Notes under the pieces: model-generated
Seen by the model: only the letters and a program-made list of their open reading frames with translations
Databases searched by the model: none
Told to the model about the DNA's origin: nothing
Made by a program: the position numbers and the translations under genes
NCBI RefSeq assembly: GCF_001861355.1
Contig: NZ_MASN01000035.1
Coordinates: forward strand, 248,001 to 312,000
Direction of reading: 5' to 3'
Length of the DNA stretch: 64,000 nt
Origin: Natrialba sp. SSL1
Lineage (GTDB): Archaea; Halobacteriota; Halobacteria; Halobacteriales; Natrialbaceae
Shown here: positions 52,966 to 62,700 of the stretch, one piece after another
How positions within the stretch are numbered: the stretch's first letter is position 1
How the letters are laid out: every line of letters begins with the position of its first letter

Positions 52966-54366
52966 ATGACCGGCGCTGCGCTTCGCACGTTCGTCGCTCG
53001 ATCACGCTCCGTGGTCGAGTCCGCTCTACCGGCTGTGCGCCCGGCGACGCGCACCTGGCTCGTCGATCCCTTCCTCGAGACGCTCGGCTGGGACGTCCAC
53101 GCCGACTCGTGTACGGCTGAGACGACAGTCGACGAGACGGCACTCGAGTACGTCTTCACTGTCGATGGCGTCCCCGCCCTCCTCGTGGCCGTCGAGCCCG
53201 CAACCGAGACACTCCAGAAGGACCGAGCGCGCTCCCTGCTCGAAGCCATGGCCTGGAGTGGGATCGACCGGGCGCTCTACACGAACGGCCGGCAGTTCCT
53301 CTTTCTCGCCGGAACGGCAACGGGCGCGGGCACTATCGACCGCCTCGCTTGCTCGCTTGACGACCTCCTTACCCACGAGGAGTCGATCGACCACTTCACG
53401 CGTGCCGCAGTCGGCCAGCGCCTCGATCCGACCAGTCGGCAGGCCGTCGCGAGACAGCTTGCACTCGAGCGCCCGCAACTGATCGACGAAATCGTCGCGA
53501 CGCTCACCGACGCGACCGGGGAGGCAGCGAGCGCGGCGGCACTCGAGTCGGCGACGGCGCGATTCGTGGATCAACTGCTCGTCTCGTTCGGATCCGATGA
53601 CGGGATGCAACTCCCAGGCGATGCTCCCGATGTTCACGAGGATGTGTCGCTCCAGTTTACGGAGTCGACGACCGACGAGACCGCCGTCGGTAGCGATGGA
53701 GCGACCGCAGAAGACGTGGGGGAGAGAAAAGGGAGCGACACAGAACCAGCGCCAACGTCGGACAGTGGACCGAATACGGAACGCGAGACAGCGTCGGTTC
53801 CGGACGATGGGGTCGACCACCGTGATTCTGTGGGTGATGAGGGTGAGGTCGCACACGGAACGGGCGAGATGCCGGTATCTGAGGATGCAGCAGATGGAGA
53901 CGACAACACTGACGCGACGACGGACACCACCGACGACGCAGCAACCGACTCCTACGTCGTCCGCTTTTTCAACGACCGCGGGTCGATCGGTGCGATCGGC
54001 CACTCCCACTCCCAAGAAGCGCTCGTGCAGGCTACGGAATATCTGTTCGAACGCGGCCTCAGCGGGATTTCGGTCCCCTGGAGTCCGGCGGACGTAGACC
54101 CCGAACAGGGTACAGATACCGGGCACTCAAGCAACGGTGCACCGAGCGACAGCACCAACTCGAGTACCCCGTCAACAACGATCCTGAACGACACCCCTCA
54201 CACCGCCGATGGCACACCTATGGCCGAGCCACGCCAACTCTCGAACGGACTCTACCTCGAAACGGCTGGCACGCTCGACGTGCATGGTACTCGAGTCGAG
54301 GCGCTCACGAAGCGAGCAGGGTTACGAGCGATGTTGACGGGCGCGTGGAAAACGGAGTCAGAGTAG
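52966..54366 (+). CDS. Orphan protein with HsdR N-terminal-like domain and long acidic linker
   Basis: This 466-residue protein has an N-terminal region (about 25-200) resembling the type I restriction HsdR N-terminal nuclease fold: RTWLVDPFLETLGWDVHADS, then LEYVFTVDGVPALLVAVEPA, then IDRALYTNGRQFLFLAG. The usual catalytic ExK after the strand is replaced by EP, so nuclease activity is doubtful. An acidic linker of about 110 residues follows. The C-terminal part SYVVRFFNDRGSIGAIGHSH, then LSNGLYLETAGTLDVHGTRV, has no family I know. No modification or specificity subunits are nearby. It stands between the che and pilus operons. Confidence 0.72.
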   Translation: MTGAALRTFVARSRSVVESALPAVRPATRTWLVDPFLETLGWDVHADSCTAETTVDETALEYVFTVDGVPALLVAVEPATETLQKDRARSLLEAMAWSGIDRALYTNGRQFLFLAGTATGAGTIDRLACSLDDLLTHEESIDHFTRAAVGQRLDPTSRQAVARQLALERPQLIDEIVATLTDATGEAASAAALESATARFVDQLLVSFGSDDGMQLPGDAPDVHEDVSLQFTESTTDETAVGSDGATAEDVGERKGSDTEPAPTSDSGPNTERETASVPDDGVDHRDSVGDEGEVAHGTGEMPVSEDAADGDDNTDATTDTTDDAATDSYVVRFFNDRGSIGAIGHSHSQEALVQATEYLFERGLSGISVPWSPADVDPEQGTDTGHSSNGAPSDSTNSSTPSTTILNDTPHTADGTPMAEPRQLSNGLYLETAGTLDVHGTRVEALTKRAGLRAMLTGAWKTESE

Positions 54367-54424
54367 TACGGTGTGGCAAGGAATTGGACTGTATACCGGT
54401 CAATTGGTTGTCAGTAGTTAGTAC

Positions 54425-55201
54425 TCAGTACTCGATGGAGACTTCCACAACTGTTACGAGGACTTCGGCTGCAGTGCACTCACCCTCGTCCCAATGACCC
54501 CGCTCGAGGATGTGATCCTCCCAGGCAGTCTGTGCTGGTGATGAGCCGGCAGAAACTGAGACGTTGTCAATGTCCTCATCGTACAACTCTGTCGTTCGAT
54601 TATCAACTGACATCGTGAAGCCAAGACCGTCACTGCTCTGAATCGACCGCTCGTCGGCGTCGATCGTCACAAGTGAAATAATAGCACGGTCGTCACTACA
54701 CTTTAGGTGTGGGTGCCTGACGACGGCACTGCCGTAGTCGCTCTCTCGAACGACAGCCCCGCCGTCGTATGCGATGGTATCCGAACCAGTAGTGTAGGCG
54801 AACTCGCCGAGGTTGAAGGAGTCCGTACTGTCTCCACCGATGTCGAAGTCGTGTTTGACGATATCACTGGTTCCGTCCGATCGTTCAATCGTTATAGTGA
54901 GCTCCGTTCCATCACTACCGGTCGACACCGTCCCCTCTCGGAGGGACAGTTCAGCGTAGCGCTCTTCGATCGCGCTGTGTTGCAACACGTCGTTGTAGTT
55001 CTCCGCGAGCGCGTCCATCGCCCGCTCAGCATTTTGTAGCTGCTCGTTTTCCTGGTAGTCTTCCATCGCCTGGAAGCCAGTCATCGAGAGCAGTGCGACC
55101 GACGAGAGGATGATCCCGAAGACGAGGACGAACGCGATGACCTCGGAGACACCACGATTGTCACCACTGAAGCGTCCCGGTGGCTGTTCAGTTCGCTTCA
55201 T
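54425..55201 (-). CDS. Pilin-like secreted protein (DUF7289 type)
   Basis: This 258-residue protein has a basic N-terminus with NRGVSEVIAFVLVFGIILSS, the archaeal type IV pilin-like pattern of Arg-Gly followed by a long hydrophobic helix. A coiled segment (YQENEQLQNAERAMDALAEN) and a beta-rich outer domain follow. DUF7289-type proteins are regularly the last of five pilin-like genes behind a pilB-pilC pair. It is likely a minor component of the pilus. It overlaps the preceding gene by 4 nt. Confidence 0.82.
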   Translation of the reverse strand: MKRTEQPPGRFSGDNRGVSEVIAFVLVFGIILSSVALLSMTGFQAMEDYQENEQLQNAERAMDALAENYNDVLQHSAIEERYAELSLREGTVSTGSDGTELTITIERSDGTSDIVKHDFDIGGDSTDSFNLGEFAYTTGSDTIAYDGGAVVRESDYGSAVVRHPHLKCSDDRAIISLVTIDADERSIQSSDGLGFTMSVDNRTTELYDEDIDNVSVSAGSSPAQTAWEDHILERGHWDEGECTAAEVLVTVVEVSIEY

Positions 55202-55689
55202 CGGTTCCCTCCAGTGAGTCTGATCCCATCGTCGTCAACCTCGATTTCGATCGTTCCGCCAGCGACCTCGTTCCCATTGATGTCTCGATCCGTTGTGAAC
55301 GGAACGTGAACCACGGTGTCGGCGTTACTCGCCGTCAGTTCGACACAGTCTGTCTCACCATCGAGTAACGGCGCTTCGCAGTTCTCACGCAACGCAACCG
55401 TATAGCCGGAGTTCGCCACGGTCCGTGGATGGGCTGCCGTAATCGTTACGTCCGGGTCGTCCTCGTCGGCGAGCTGGTCCGCACTCTCGACCTCGCCAGC
55501 GATTCGTTCACCGATCGTCTCGAGTGATCGCTCCGCGGAGCGATCGGTCTCCGTCTCGAGTAGTCCGCCAGCGCTGGTGAGCAACATCGCGATCAGGATT
55601 GTCGTGATCCCGATGGTGAGGACGTGCGTGACGGCAATGGACATCCCACGGTCTCGATTACTTCCACTGGACTCGTGATTGGAAATCAT
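55198..55689 (-). CDS. Pilin-like protein (DUF7266 type)
   Basis: This 163-residue protein has RDRGMSIAVTHVLTIGITTI near its N-terminus: Arg-Gly and then a hydrophobic helix. A short helix (RSAERSLETIGERIAGEVES) and a small beta domain with two cysteines (CEAPLLDGETDC), possibly disulfide-linked, follow. It fits the minor-pilin role seen in this operon type. Start and stop overlap its neighbours by 4 nt. Confidence 0.82.
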   Translation of the reverse strand: MISNHESSGSNRDRGMSIAVTHVLTIGITTILIAMLLTSAGGLLETETDRSAERSLETIGERIAGEVESADQLADEDDPDVTITAAHPRTVANSGYTVALRENCEAPLLDGETDCVELTASNADTVVHVPFTTDRDINGNEVAGGTIEIEVDDDGIRLTGGNR

Positions 55690-56531
55690 GAGTCACCTCC
55701 ATAAACGGGGAACGTGGACTTTTGACCGAAGGAGATTCCGTTTGATTCGTACGTGATAGTTGCCTCAACTGCCCACGCTCCATCGTCCTCTGTTTTGTTG
55801 AGTCCGCCATCAAGATTGTTACCTTTAGTAACGATTTCGTATGTCCCTTCAATTTCGTCATCGTACTCAACAATTACTTCATCATAACTCTCTCCTGGGT
55901 CAAAGACACGAGGAACATCTGGGTGGGGTACACCGTTTACTGTGCCCGCGACGAGATCAATACGGGTCAACTCTGATCCGACAATACCTTCTCCGTCGCT
56001 AATCGTAACGGCAGATTCCGGACTCTCGACTGTCAACTCACCGGAACTATCTGGTTCGACTTCGAGGATGAAATGGCCGACTTGAATATCGTCTGCTCCG
56101 TCGGAGAGATTCCTATTATTTAGATCATCAAAATCTTCGATAGGTTCTCCAACGGAACTCGTTGCCCTACCTTCCGCTGAATCAAGGTCTATGCCTGTAA
56201 TAACTGGCCCACTGTTTGCTGTTACCTGTTGGTGTTTGCCAGACAGAGTATCGACATGATCATCGTAATCTCCATCAAAGGTACCAATATTGGATCGATG
56301 TACGATCCCCGCGATGCTCTTCTCGAGTTCGTGCTGTGTCACCGCTGCATCGGCAGCGCTCTGACTGGTTGCACTCGAGGAGATCGTCTCGGTGTAGAGC
56401 ACGCCGTTGAAGACGACGACGATGCCGAGGATGATGAACGCGAGTGCGATCGCACCGATGAGGATGACTTGGCCGCGGTCGCGTTGTGGTTCGTCAGTTT
56501 CCCGAGGCGGGCGAGTAGAATCGCCTACCAT
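55686..56531 (-). CDS. Pilin-like protein (DUF7261 type)
   Basis: This 281-residue protein begins with a charged leader, then RDRGQVILIGAIALAFIILG, the pilin-like hydrophobic helix. A long outer domain follows, with helices (AAVTQHELEKSIAGIVHRSN) and many beta strands. The outer domain region (about 55700-56330) is noticeably less GC-rich than the rest of the operon, which suggests faster change or exchange. It overlaps the upstream gene by 7 nt. Confidence 0.8.
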   Translation of the reverse strand: MVGDSTRPPRETDEPQRDRGQVILIGAIALAFIILGIVVVFNGVLYTETISSSATSQSAADAAVTQHELEKSIAGIVHRSNIGTFDGDYDDHVDTLSGKHQQVTANSGPVITGIDLDSAEGRATSSVGEPIEDFDDLNNRNLSDGADDIQVGHFILEVEPDSSGELTVESPESAVTISDGEGIVGSELTRIDLVAGTVNGVPHPDVPRVFDPGESYDEVIVEYDDEIEGTYEIVTKGNNLDGGLNKTEDDGAWAVEATITYESNGISFGQKSTFPVYGGDS

Positions 56532-57172
56532 ACGACCAGTCGCACCTCCACGACGTTGTAGACAGGATCCTCGTCGCTCGTTGCGCGTGGGATCATTGGT
56601 TCGTCATCGTACGACTCGAGTGTCTCCTCCTCATCTGGTTTGACGTACTGATCCTCATATAGCGTCACCATGTAGCTCGCAGTGATCGCATCCGACGGCG
56701 GGCTTCCCTGGTACACCGCCGTTTTGTGATCGAACTCGCTTCCATCAGTGTAGTGGAACTCGAGATTGTAGTTCCAGCCCTGATCTGCAAACCGGTCGTT
56801 CAACACCTGCCCGAGGACGGACGCGTTCTCAAGGTCATTCTGACTGAACGTGTCGTAGTCGTGGCCATCACCGGGGGCTGTCGAACCGTTCAGGTCACCG
56901 AACGACTCGCCATCTCCCCAGTGGCGAACGAGTGCCGACAGATTGTCGTGGTGGTCGCTGACCACGAGCGCATCCTGAGCTTCCTGTTGAACTTGCGACT
57001 GGACCGAGCGGTCGGCCAGTCCACCCGACGTTGGTGTGATGACGATCGACTGGAGTGCAAAGAGCACCGCCATCAGGACGATCATCGCACCGATGAAGCC
57101 CTCGAGTGTGTAGGCCTGACCGCGGTCGGTATGTCGCTCCGTTTCCGTTCTGTGTGTGCGTTCTCGATCCAT
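56525..57172 (-). CDS. Pilin-like protein (DUF7288 type)
   Basis: This 215-residue protein starts MDRERTHRTETERHTDRG, then QAYTLEGFIGAMIVLMAVLF, a hydrophobic helix after Arg-Gly-Gln. A helical spacer (RSVQSQVQQEAQDALVVSDH) and an outer domain follow. The ATG at 57172 was preferred because it begins two nt after the preceding gene's stop; an ATG ten codons upstream would overlap that gene. It is one of five pilin-like proteins of this operon. Confidence 0.82.
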   Translation of the reverse strand: MDRERTHRTETERHTDRGQAYTLEGFIGAMIVLMAVLFALQSIVITPTSGGLADRSVQSQVQQEAQDALVVSDHHDNLSALVRHWGDGESFGDLNGSTAPGDGHDYDTFSQNDLENASVLGQVLNDRFADQGWNYNLEFHYTDGSEFDHKTAVYQGSPPSDAITASYMVTLYEDQYVKPDEEETLESYDDEPMIPRATSDEDPVYNVVEVRLVVW

Positions 57173-57174
57173 TG

Positions 57175-57711
57175 TCACCACGTCCTCACAACGAGCCTGC
57201 AAGCGGAGTCACAGTCATCGACAGGCGTTCCATCCTCCTCGATGACGGTGACGATTCGTGCCGCACTCGCCGCCGATTGGTCGTCGTACGCGTCTCCAGC
57301 GGCGAGTTCGTCCGTATTCACGTAGCGGCCGTCCTCGCCCTGCGGATTCAGTCTTTCAATACTGATGTTCACATTGTCGTAGACAATCTCTTCATCCTCG
57401 TTTGCACGGAGTCCGATTTGCTTACTCAGTTCCGTTCCGCTCGTGTATCGGTCGTCGAACTCGTCATCGATGATTTCGTTCGCCTGCGCGCCATCAGACA
57501 GATTCGCAACGACCTGATCCGCAATCCGATCCGCCTGTGCCGTTTCTGCACCACCAGCCGGCGAGTCGAACGGCGTGATCAGCGACGGGAGAAACGAGAA
57601 GACGAACGCAATCGCCAGGATAAAGATACCAATACCGACAGCAAAATCCTGGGTCGTCTGTCCGCGCTCCCAGTCCGGTGTCCCAACTGAAATCGTGCGT
57701 TCGTCGCGCAT
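57175..57711 (-). CDS. Pilin-like protein (DUF7287 type)
   Basis: This 178-residue protein has ERGQTTQDFAVGIGIFILAI near its N-terminus, followed by AFVFSFLPSLITPF. That is the first of five pilin-like hydrophobic helices in this operon. The outer part ends with CDSACRLVVRTW, containing two cysteines. It lies one nt after the platform protein gene and is likely a minor pilin or assembly factor. Confidence 0.82.
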   Translation of the reverse strand: MRDERTISVGTPDWERGQTTQDFAVGIGIFILAIAFVFSFLPSLITPFDSPAGGAETAQADRIADQVVANLSDGAQANEIIDDEFDDRYTSGTELSKQIGLRANEDEEIVYDNVNISIERLNPQGEDGRYVNTDELAAGDAYDDQSAASAARIVTVIEEDGTPVDDCDSACRLVVRTW

Positions 57712-57712
57712 A

Positions 57713-59773
57713 TTAGGCCACCAGCGTCCAGCCGAGAAGCGCGATCGTCGCGAGGATGATCGCGTACTTGAGCCCGCTCAGTACGTCGGCGTCTCGGATG
57801 TAGCCACAGATGAACCCGGAGATGATCCCCTGCAGCGTCACTGCGTGGAAGAACAACGCTGAGAGCATGTCGATATTGATGTTGTCACTCAGGTCTGCCT
57901 GGGCGAGTTCGCTGTCTGCACCAGCATCGCCACCGCCTGCTTCCAGCCCCGCCATCGTGTCGATGAACTGGGTCTTGAGAATCGCGATCACGGCGAGCAC
58001 CGTCAGGAACGTCATGATGATGATGACGACCTGCATCCGAGTTCGCGACTTGCGCTCGCGCTCGATATCGTCGTGATTCTCACTCGCGCTCGCAGCGGTT
58101 CGGAGCACGTCGGTGATCTGATTAGACGCCTCCTGTGCTTCCGTAATGAGGCGAGTCGTCCGTGCGAGTCGCGGAATGTGGTACTTGTTGTTGAACTCGA
58201 TGAGTGCTGCCTTCAGACTCGTTCCGTAGTTGACCTTCGTGTGCATCAACTCGAACTCGCGGGCCAGTTTACCGTTCGTCGTATCGGCCACGGATTGGAA
58301 CGACTCGAGTAGGGTCAGCCCCGTGTCGTTCGCACTCGAGAGCTTCCGGAGGTCCTCCGAGAGCGTCTTGACGACGGTGTTGCGGTGGCGAACGTTCCAC
58401 TCGCGGAAGATCGAGAGCGGGATCGCGATGATATAGAACGGGATGTAGACGTAGAGCACCGTTCCCCAGATGACGTTATCGAGCAATGCACTCCAGGAGA
58501 GTGGTGCTGCGCCGGTCATCATCGCGGTCGTCACGACAACGAGCGCGGTCGGGACCGTCACTGCGAGGGTGAACAGCGGATTGTCCCGGAAGAAGATATG
58601 CGGACGCTTGAGCACCTCGAGCGTTTCGTGGGTCCCCTCGCGGTTCTTGATGCGGTCGAAGACGCTGTGCTCGCCGGTGAACTGCTCGACGAGGCCGAGG
58701 TTGAGCAGGCCTCGTTCGGACTCGCTCTGGACGTGCTTGTCGCCGGTCGTGTTCGAGAGGAAGCCATCGCCCGGTTCGTCGTGTTTGACCGTCGAAACGA
58801 GGACGAGGAAGCCGATCCCCGTGAGCGGAATCAGCCCGTAGACGGTCATATACAGCATCTCGTTGGTGACCTCCGCCTGCGGGATCATCTGCATGACGAC
58901 CATGATGATGATCAACAGGAGTGGGAACAGCGAGAGCGTCATGTACATCTCGCCGAAGAGTTCGAGTGTTTCGAGGGTAATTTCCTGTTCCTGCTTGGCG
59001 GTCCGCATGTGTTTTTCTTTCTTGTCCTCGAGGAAGCTCTCCATGTCTCCGCCGCTGTTGACGATCGAGAGCATGTCCGTCAGGAACTGTGAGAGTTCGT
59101 CGCTCGGCGTCTCGACAGCCTGATTTCGGATCGCAGTTCGGTAGTCGACGTCGAAGTACTCTGTTTCCTTGACGATGCTCTGGAACTCCTTTGCGACCTC
59201 GCCGTAGGTGTCGTCCGCCTGGGCCATCGCCTCGATGATCTCGAGTTGGTTCAGGCCGCCGACCGACAGCGCGTACATGAACGAGACGGAGTCGGTGAGC
59301 AACATGTTGATCTCGCGCTTTCGTGCAGAGGCACGTGAGTAGGGGATCGCGACCAGCGAGCCAAAGCCGAGTGCGAAGCCGATCGTCCCGAATATGAGCC
59401 CGGTGACGAAGATCAGGGCCGGAATTCGCAGTGCTTCGATGACTGCGAGCAGTGTCTCGTTGCCGACGGGGAAGCCGATGATCACGTCGACGGCGATCAC
59501 CCCAGTCGCAAACAGGAGATAGCCAAGCGTCAGTCCGATCAGCCAGAGTGCGAGGCCGCTGATGAAGCCGATGCCGAGCGACCGTGAGAGGTACATCTCG
59601 ACCGTATCGGTCATCCGGGCCTGGGAGAGTTTCGTCTCAACGTCCTTGACGAACTGGCTGTCCTCATTGAACAGCAGGGCATAGAGCGGGTAGAACGTCT
59701 CTCCGAGGAGATCGGAACCGCCACCGACGCTGCCGGTGGTAGAGGGGCCGTTGCTATCGGTTTTGAGGCTCAT
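57713..59773 (-). CDS. pilC: Type IV pilus platform protein (PilC/TadC, type II secretion F family)
   Basis: This 686-residue membrane protein has two T2SSF cytoplasmic domains (around 165-270 and 480-590) and several membrane helices. Marker stretches are AFALGFGSLVAIPYSRASARK, LTDSVSFMYALSVGGLNQLE, DMLSIVNSGGDMESFLEDKK and, in the second half, MQVVIIIMTFLTVLAVIAIL. It anchors the ATPase and drives subunits into the fibre. Its start overlaps the stop of the ATPase gene by 4 nt. This is the haloarchaeal pilus-type, longer than archaellum ArlJ. Confidence 0.92.
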   Translation of the reverse strand: MSLKTDSNGPSTTGSVGGGSDLLGETFYPLYALLFNEDSQFVKDVETKLSQARMTDTVEMYLSRSLGIGFISGLALWLIGLTLGYLLFATGVIAVDVIIGFPVGNETLLAVIEALRIPALIFVTGLIFGTIGFALGFGSLVAIPYSRASARKREINMLLTDSVSFMYALSVGGLNQLEIIEAMAQADDTYGEVAKEFQSIVKETEYFDVDYRTAIRNQAVETPSDELSQFLTDMLSIVNSGGDMESFLEDKKEKHMRTAKQEQEITLETLELFGEMYMTLSLFPLLLIIIMVVMQMIPQAEVTNEMLYMTVYGLIPLTGIGFLVLVSTVKHDEPGDGFLSNTTGDKHVQSESERGLLNLGLVEQFTGEHSVFDRIKNREGTHETLEVLKRPHIFFRDNPLFTLAVTVPTALVVVTTAMMTGAAPLSWSALLDNVIWGTVLYVYIPFYIIAIPLSIFREWNVRHRNTVVKTLSEDLRKLSSANDTGLTLLESFQSVADTTNGKLAREFELMHTKVNYGTSLKAALIEFNNKYHIPRLARTTRLITEAQEASNQITDVLRTAASASENHDDIERERKSRTRMQVVIIIMTFLTVLAVIAILKTQFIDTMAGLEAGGGDAGADSELAQADLSDNINIDMLSALFFHAVTLQGIISGFICGYIRDADVLSGLKYAIILATIALLGWTLVA

Positions 59774-62700
59774 TCGTCGGTCTCCGTCGGAGTCGTATCG
59801 GTGCTTGTAGTGGTATCGTCGGTGCTCTCAGTGTCAGTGTCGCTGCCGGCAGTGCGCTCGGAGCTCGCACCGTCGTCAGGTTCGTCGCTCACATCCTCGC
59901 CGTCGCCGTCGCCGTCGTCCGCAAAGATACTGGATTTCGGTCCGCTCTCCGCATCATCGAAGAGTGAGCCACCGTCTGGGTCATCCTGCGCAGCGTGTGC
60001 GCCTGTATCCGGATCGTCCCCAGCAAAGACCGGGTCGGACTGGTCGCCGAAGATCGAGTTCGACTCCTCGCCGGTCGTGTTCCCATCGGCTGCACCAGCA
60101 TCCCCATCATCGACGGCAATATCGGCCTCGTCGAACGACATCACGTTCTCCTCGGCCTGATCGCCTTCGTCTTCGTCTTCATTTTCGTCTTCATTTTCGT
60201 CTTCATTTTCGTCTTCGCCCTCGCCTTCGCCTTCGTCTGTGACCCCGTCGTCGCCGACATTCGCATCGTCAGCCGTTGTCTCGTCTGCTGGACCGGTTCC
60301 GGGACCTGCACCGGGACCAGCTCCGGTCCCTGGCCCACGCTCGTCGACGGGGGTTCCAGACCCAAGTTCGATCGATGGAACAGCGCTGTCAGGAACGGAC
60401 GGTCCGTCGTCCGACGACTGCGACGTATCAGCAGGGTCAGTATTACCGTCGGCAGAGCCCTCGTCCTCAGGGCTGGCGTCTGGTGCCTCAGTTGTCTCGG
60501 CTTCGTCCGTGGTTTCCGGTGCTGGGGCTGGTGTCGACTCCGCTGTCTCTGTCGTCGTCTCTGTTCCGTCGTCGATTGGCTTTACGTCCGTCTCCTCGGG
60601 TTCTGCCGGTGATTCTGATGATTCCGACGGCTCCGACGGCTCCGACGATTCCGGCACATCCCCCTCACCATCGTCCGCGACCGGCTCGGGATCCGGATCG
60701 AAGACATCCTCGAGTTCGTCACCCGAGAACATCGCATCGCCGTCGGCCGTCGACACACGCTCTTCGTCGCCGTTGGCTTCCGACGATGTCGCGGCGGTGG
60801 ACTCGAGTTCATCGAGTGTCTCACCCATGTCATCGAAGAGGCCGCCAAAGTCGCTGTCATCGGGATTGTCCGATGGGAACACCGTGACATCGTCGTTCGA
60901 TTCACCTTTCGTCCCGGTCCCGGCCCCGGCCCCGGCCCCAGCCCCGGCCGGAGCCCCCGAGGCCGACGACTGATGGTCCGCTGCTGTCGACTGCTGGGAA
61001 GCGTCGGCCGCTGAATCGTCGAAGATGCTGTCGTCGCCGGCCGACTCGTCGACGTTCCACGCTGGCGGCTCGCCCGACCCAAAGTCGTCGGCGGTGTCGG
61101 GTACGTCGGTTGTGCCACCAGTCGGTCCCTCCGCTGATGCCTCGGCACTCAGTGGTTCGGTATCCGTGGTCGCTGTCGCGTCGGCGGCTGGACCGGACGC
61201 GGAGCCAGCGGCAGGATCTGACCCCGAACTCGCTCCGGTTTCGGCGGCAGTCGCCTCAATACCGAACCCGCTGTCGTCGGAGTCGTCGAACCAGTCCGGT
61301 TCGTCGTCGTCCGCACCGGCGGTCGCGGTGCCTGCCGTCGTCGCGAACTCTGCTGTCCCGTCGCCGAACGTCCACTCGTCCGCGAGGCCGTCGTCGATGT
61401 CTCCCGCGAAGTCGAACTCGTCGTCTCCGTTCTCGACCTCGATCGGCTCCTCGCTCTCGGTCTCACCGAGTGCGCTCGCGAGGCCGCTCGGGACCTTGCC
61501 ACGGTACTCTTCGAACAGCGACTCTTCGGCCCGTTCGAGCAGATCCATCGAGAGGTTGTACGTCTCGCTCGTCGCGTCCGGGCGGGGGACGAGTTCCTCT
61601 TTCTCCTGGTCGACGTCGATCAGGACACTTTCCATCTCGCGGAGGTCCTCGAGGCTGTCCTCGAGTTGTCCGTTCGCGATGAGCGTCAAAATCGTGTCCG
61701 GGTCGTTGATGAACGCTTGCACCGTCGCCGCGACCTCGGCGTAGGTGTTGAGCCCGTTCTTGATCAGGTAGGCGAGAATGACCTCGCGCTTGAACAGTTC
61801 GTTCTCGAGTTTTTCAGTGCTCCACCCGCGGTCGAACTGGATCTCCTCTAGAGTGTTCGAGTCACCCATCTTGAGGAACTCGTCCGTCTCTGCCTGCCAC
61901 TGATAGACGTCCTGGACGTTGATTTCGTCGTGTTCGGCCTCGTAGTGGTTGATCTCGGTGAGCGACTTGTTCCGGCGGACCTTCCGACCCTGCACCCGCG
62001 TCTGGGTCTGGATGGAGACCAGGTCGAGTGCGGTGAACATCGTCTTCGAGACGTTGATCGGGTCCGTCGTGAATCGTTTCAGGACCTCGTCGACGGAGTC
62101 CGCGTGGAACGTCGTGTAGGTGGTGTGACCCGTCGACATGACCTGGAACAGCGTTCGACCCTCCTCACCACGGATCTCACCCATCACGATGTAGTCTGGG
62201 CGCTGTCGGAGCGCGGCTTCGAGCAGGTCGAACTCGTCGACGTCACCCTGCTCGTCGTCGGCGAACGACGGCCGGGTGACGCTCGCGATCCAGTTTCGCT
62301 GTGGCAGTTCGACCTCGCGGGTGTCCTCGATGGAGACGATCTTCGCGCTGCTCGGGATGAACAGCGAAACCGCGTTCAGCGAGGTCGTCTTCCCGGACGC
62401 GGTACCACCGGCGAAGATCAGGCTCTTGTGGTTCTCGATGGCGAGCCAGAGGAACGCCATCTCGTCCAAGCTGAAGGTGTTCCAGTTGATGAGGTCGATC
62501 GGCGTGAACGGGACGTCCTTGAACTGACGGATGGTGTAGTTCGTCCCGTGATCGGAGACCTCCTGGCCGAGCGTGAGCTGGGCACGCGAGCCGTCGGGTA
62601 GCGTCGCGTCCACCTGCGGCAGTCGTTTACTGATCCCCTTCCCGGATCGCTGGGCCAGTTTGACGACGAAATCGTCGAGTTCGTCCTCCCCGTGGTAGAT

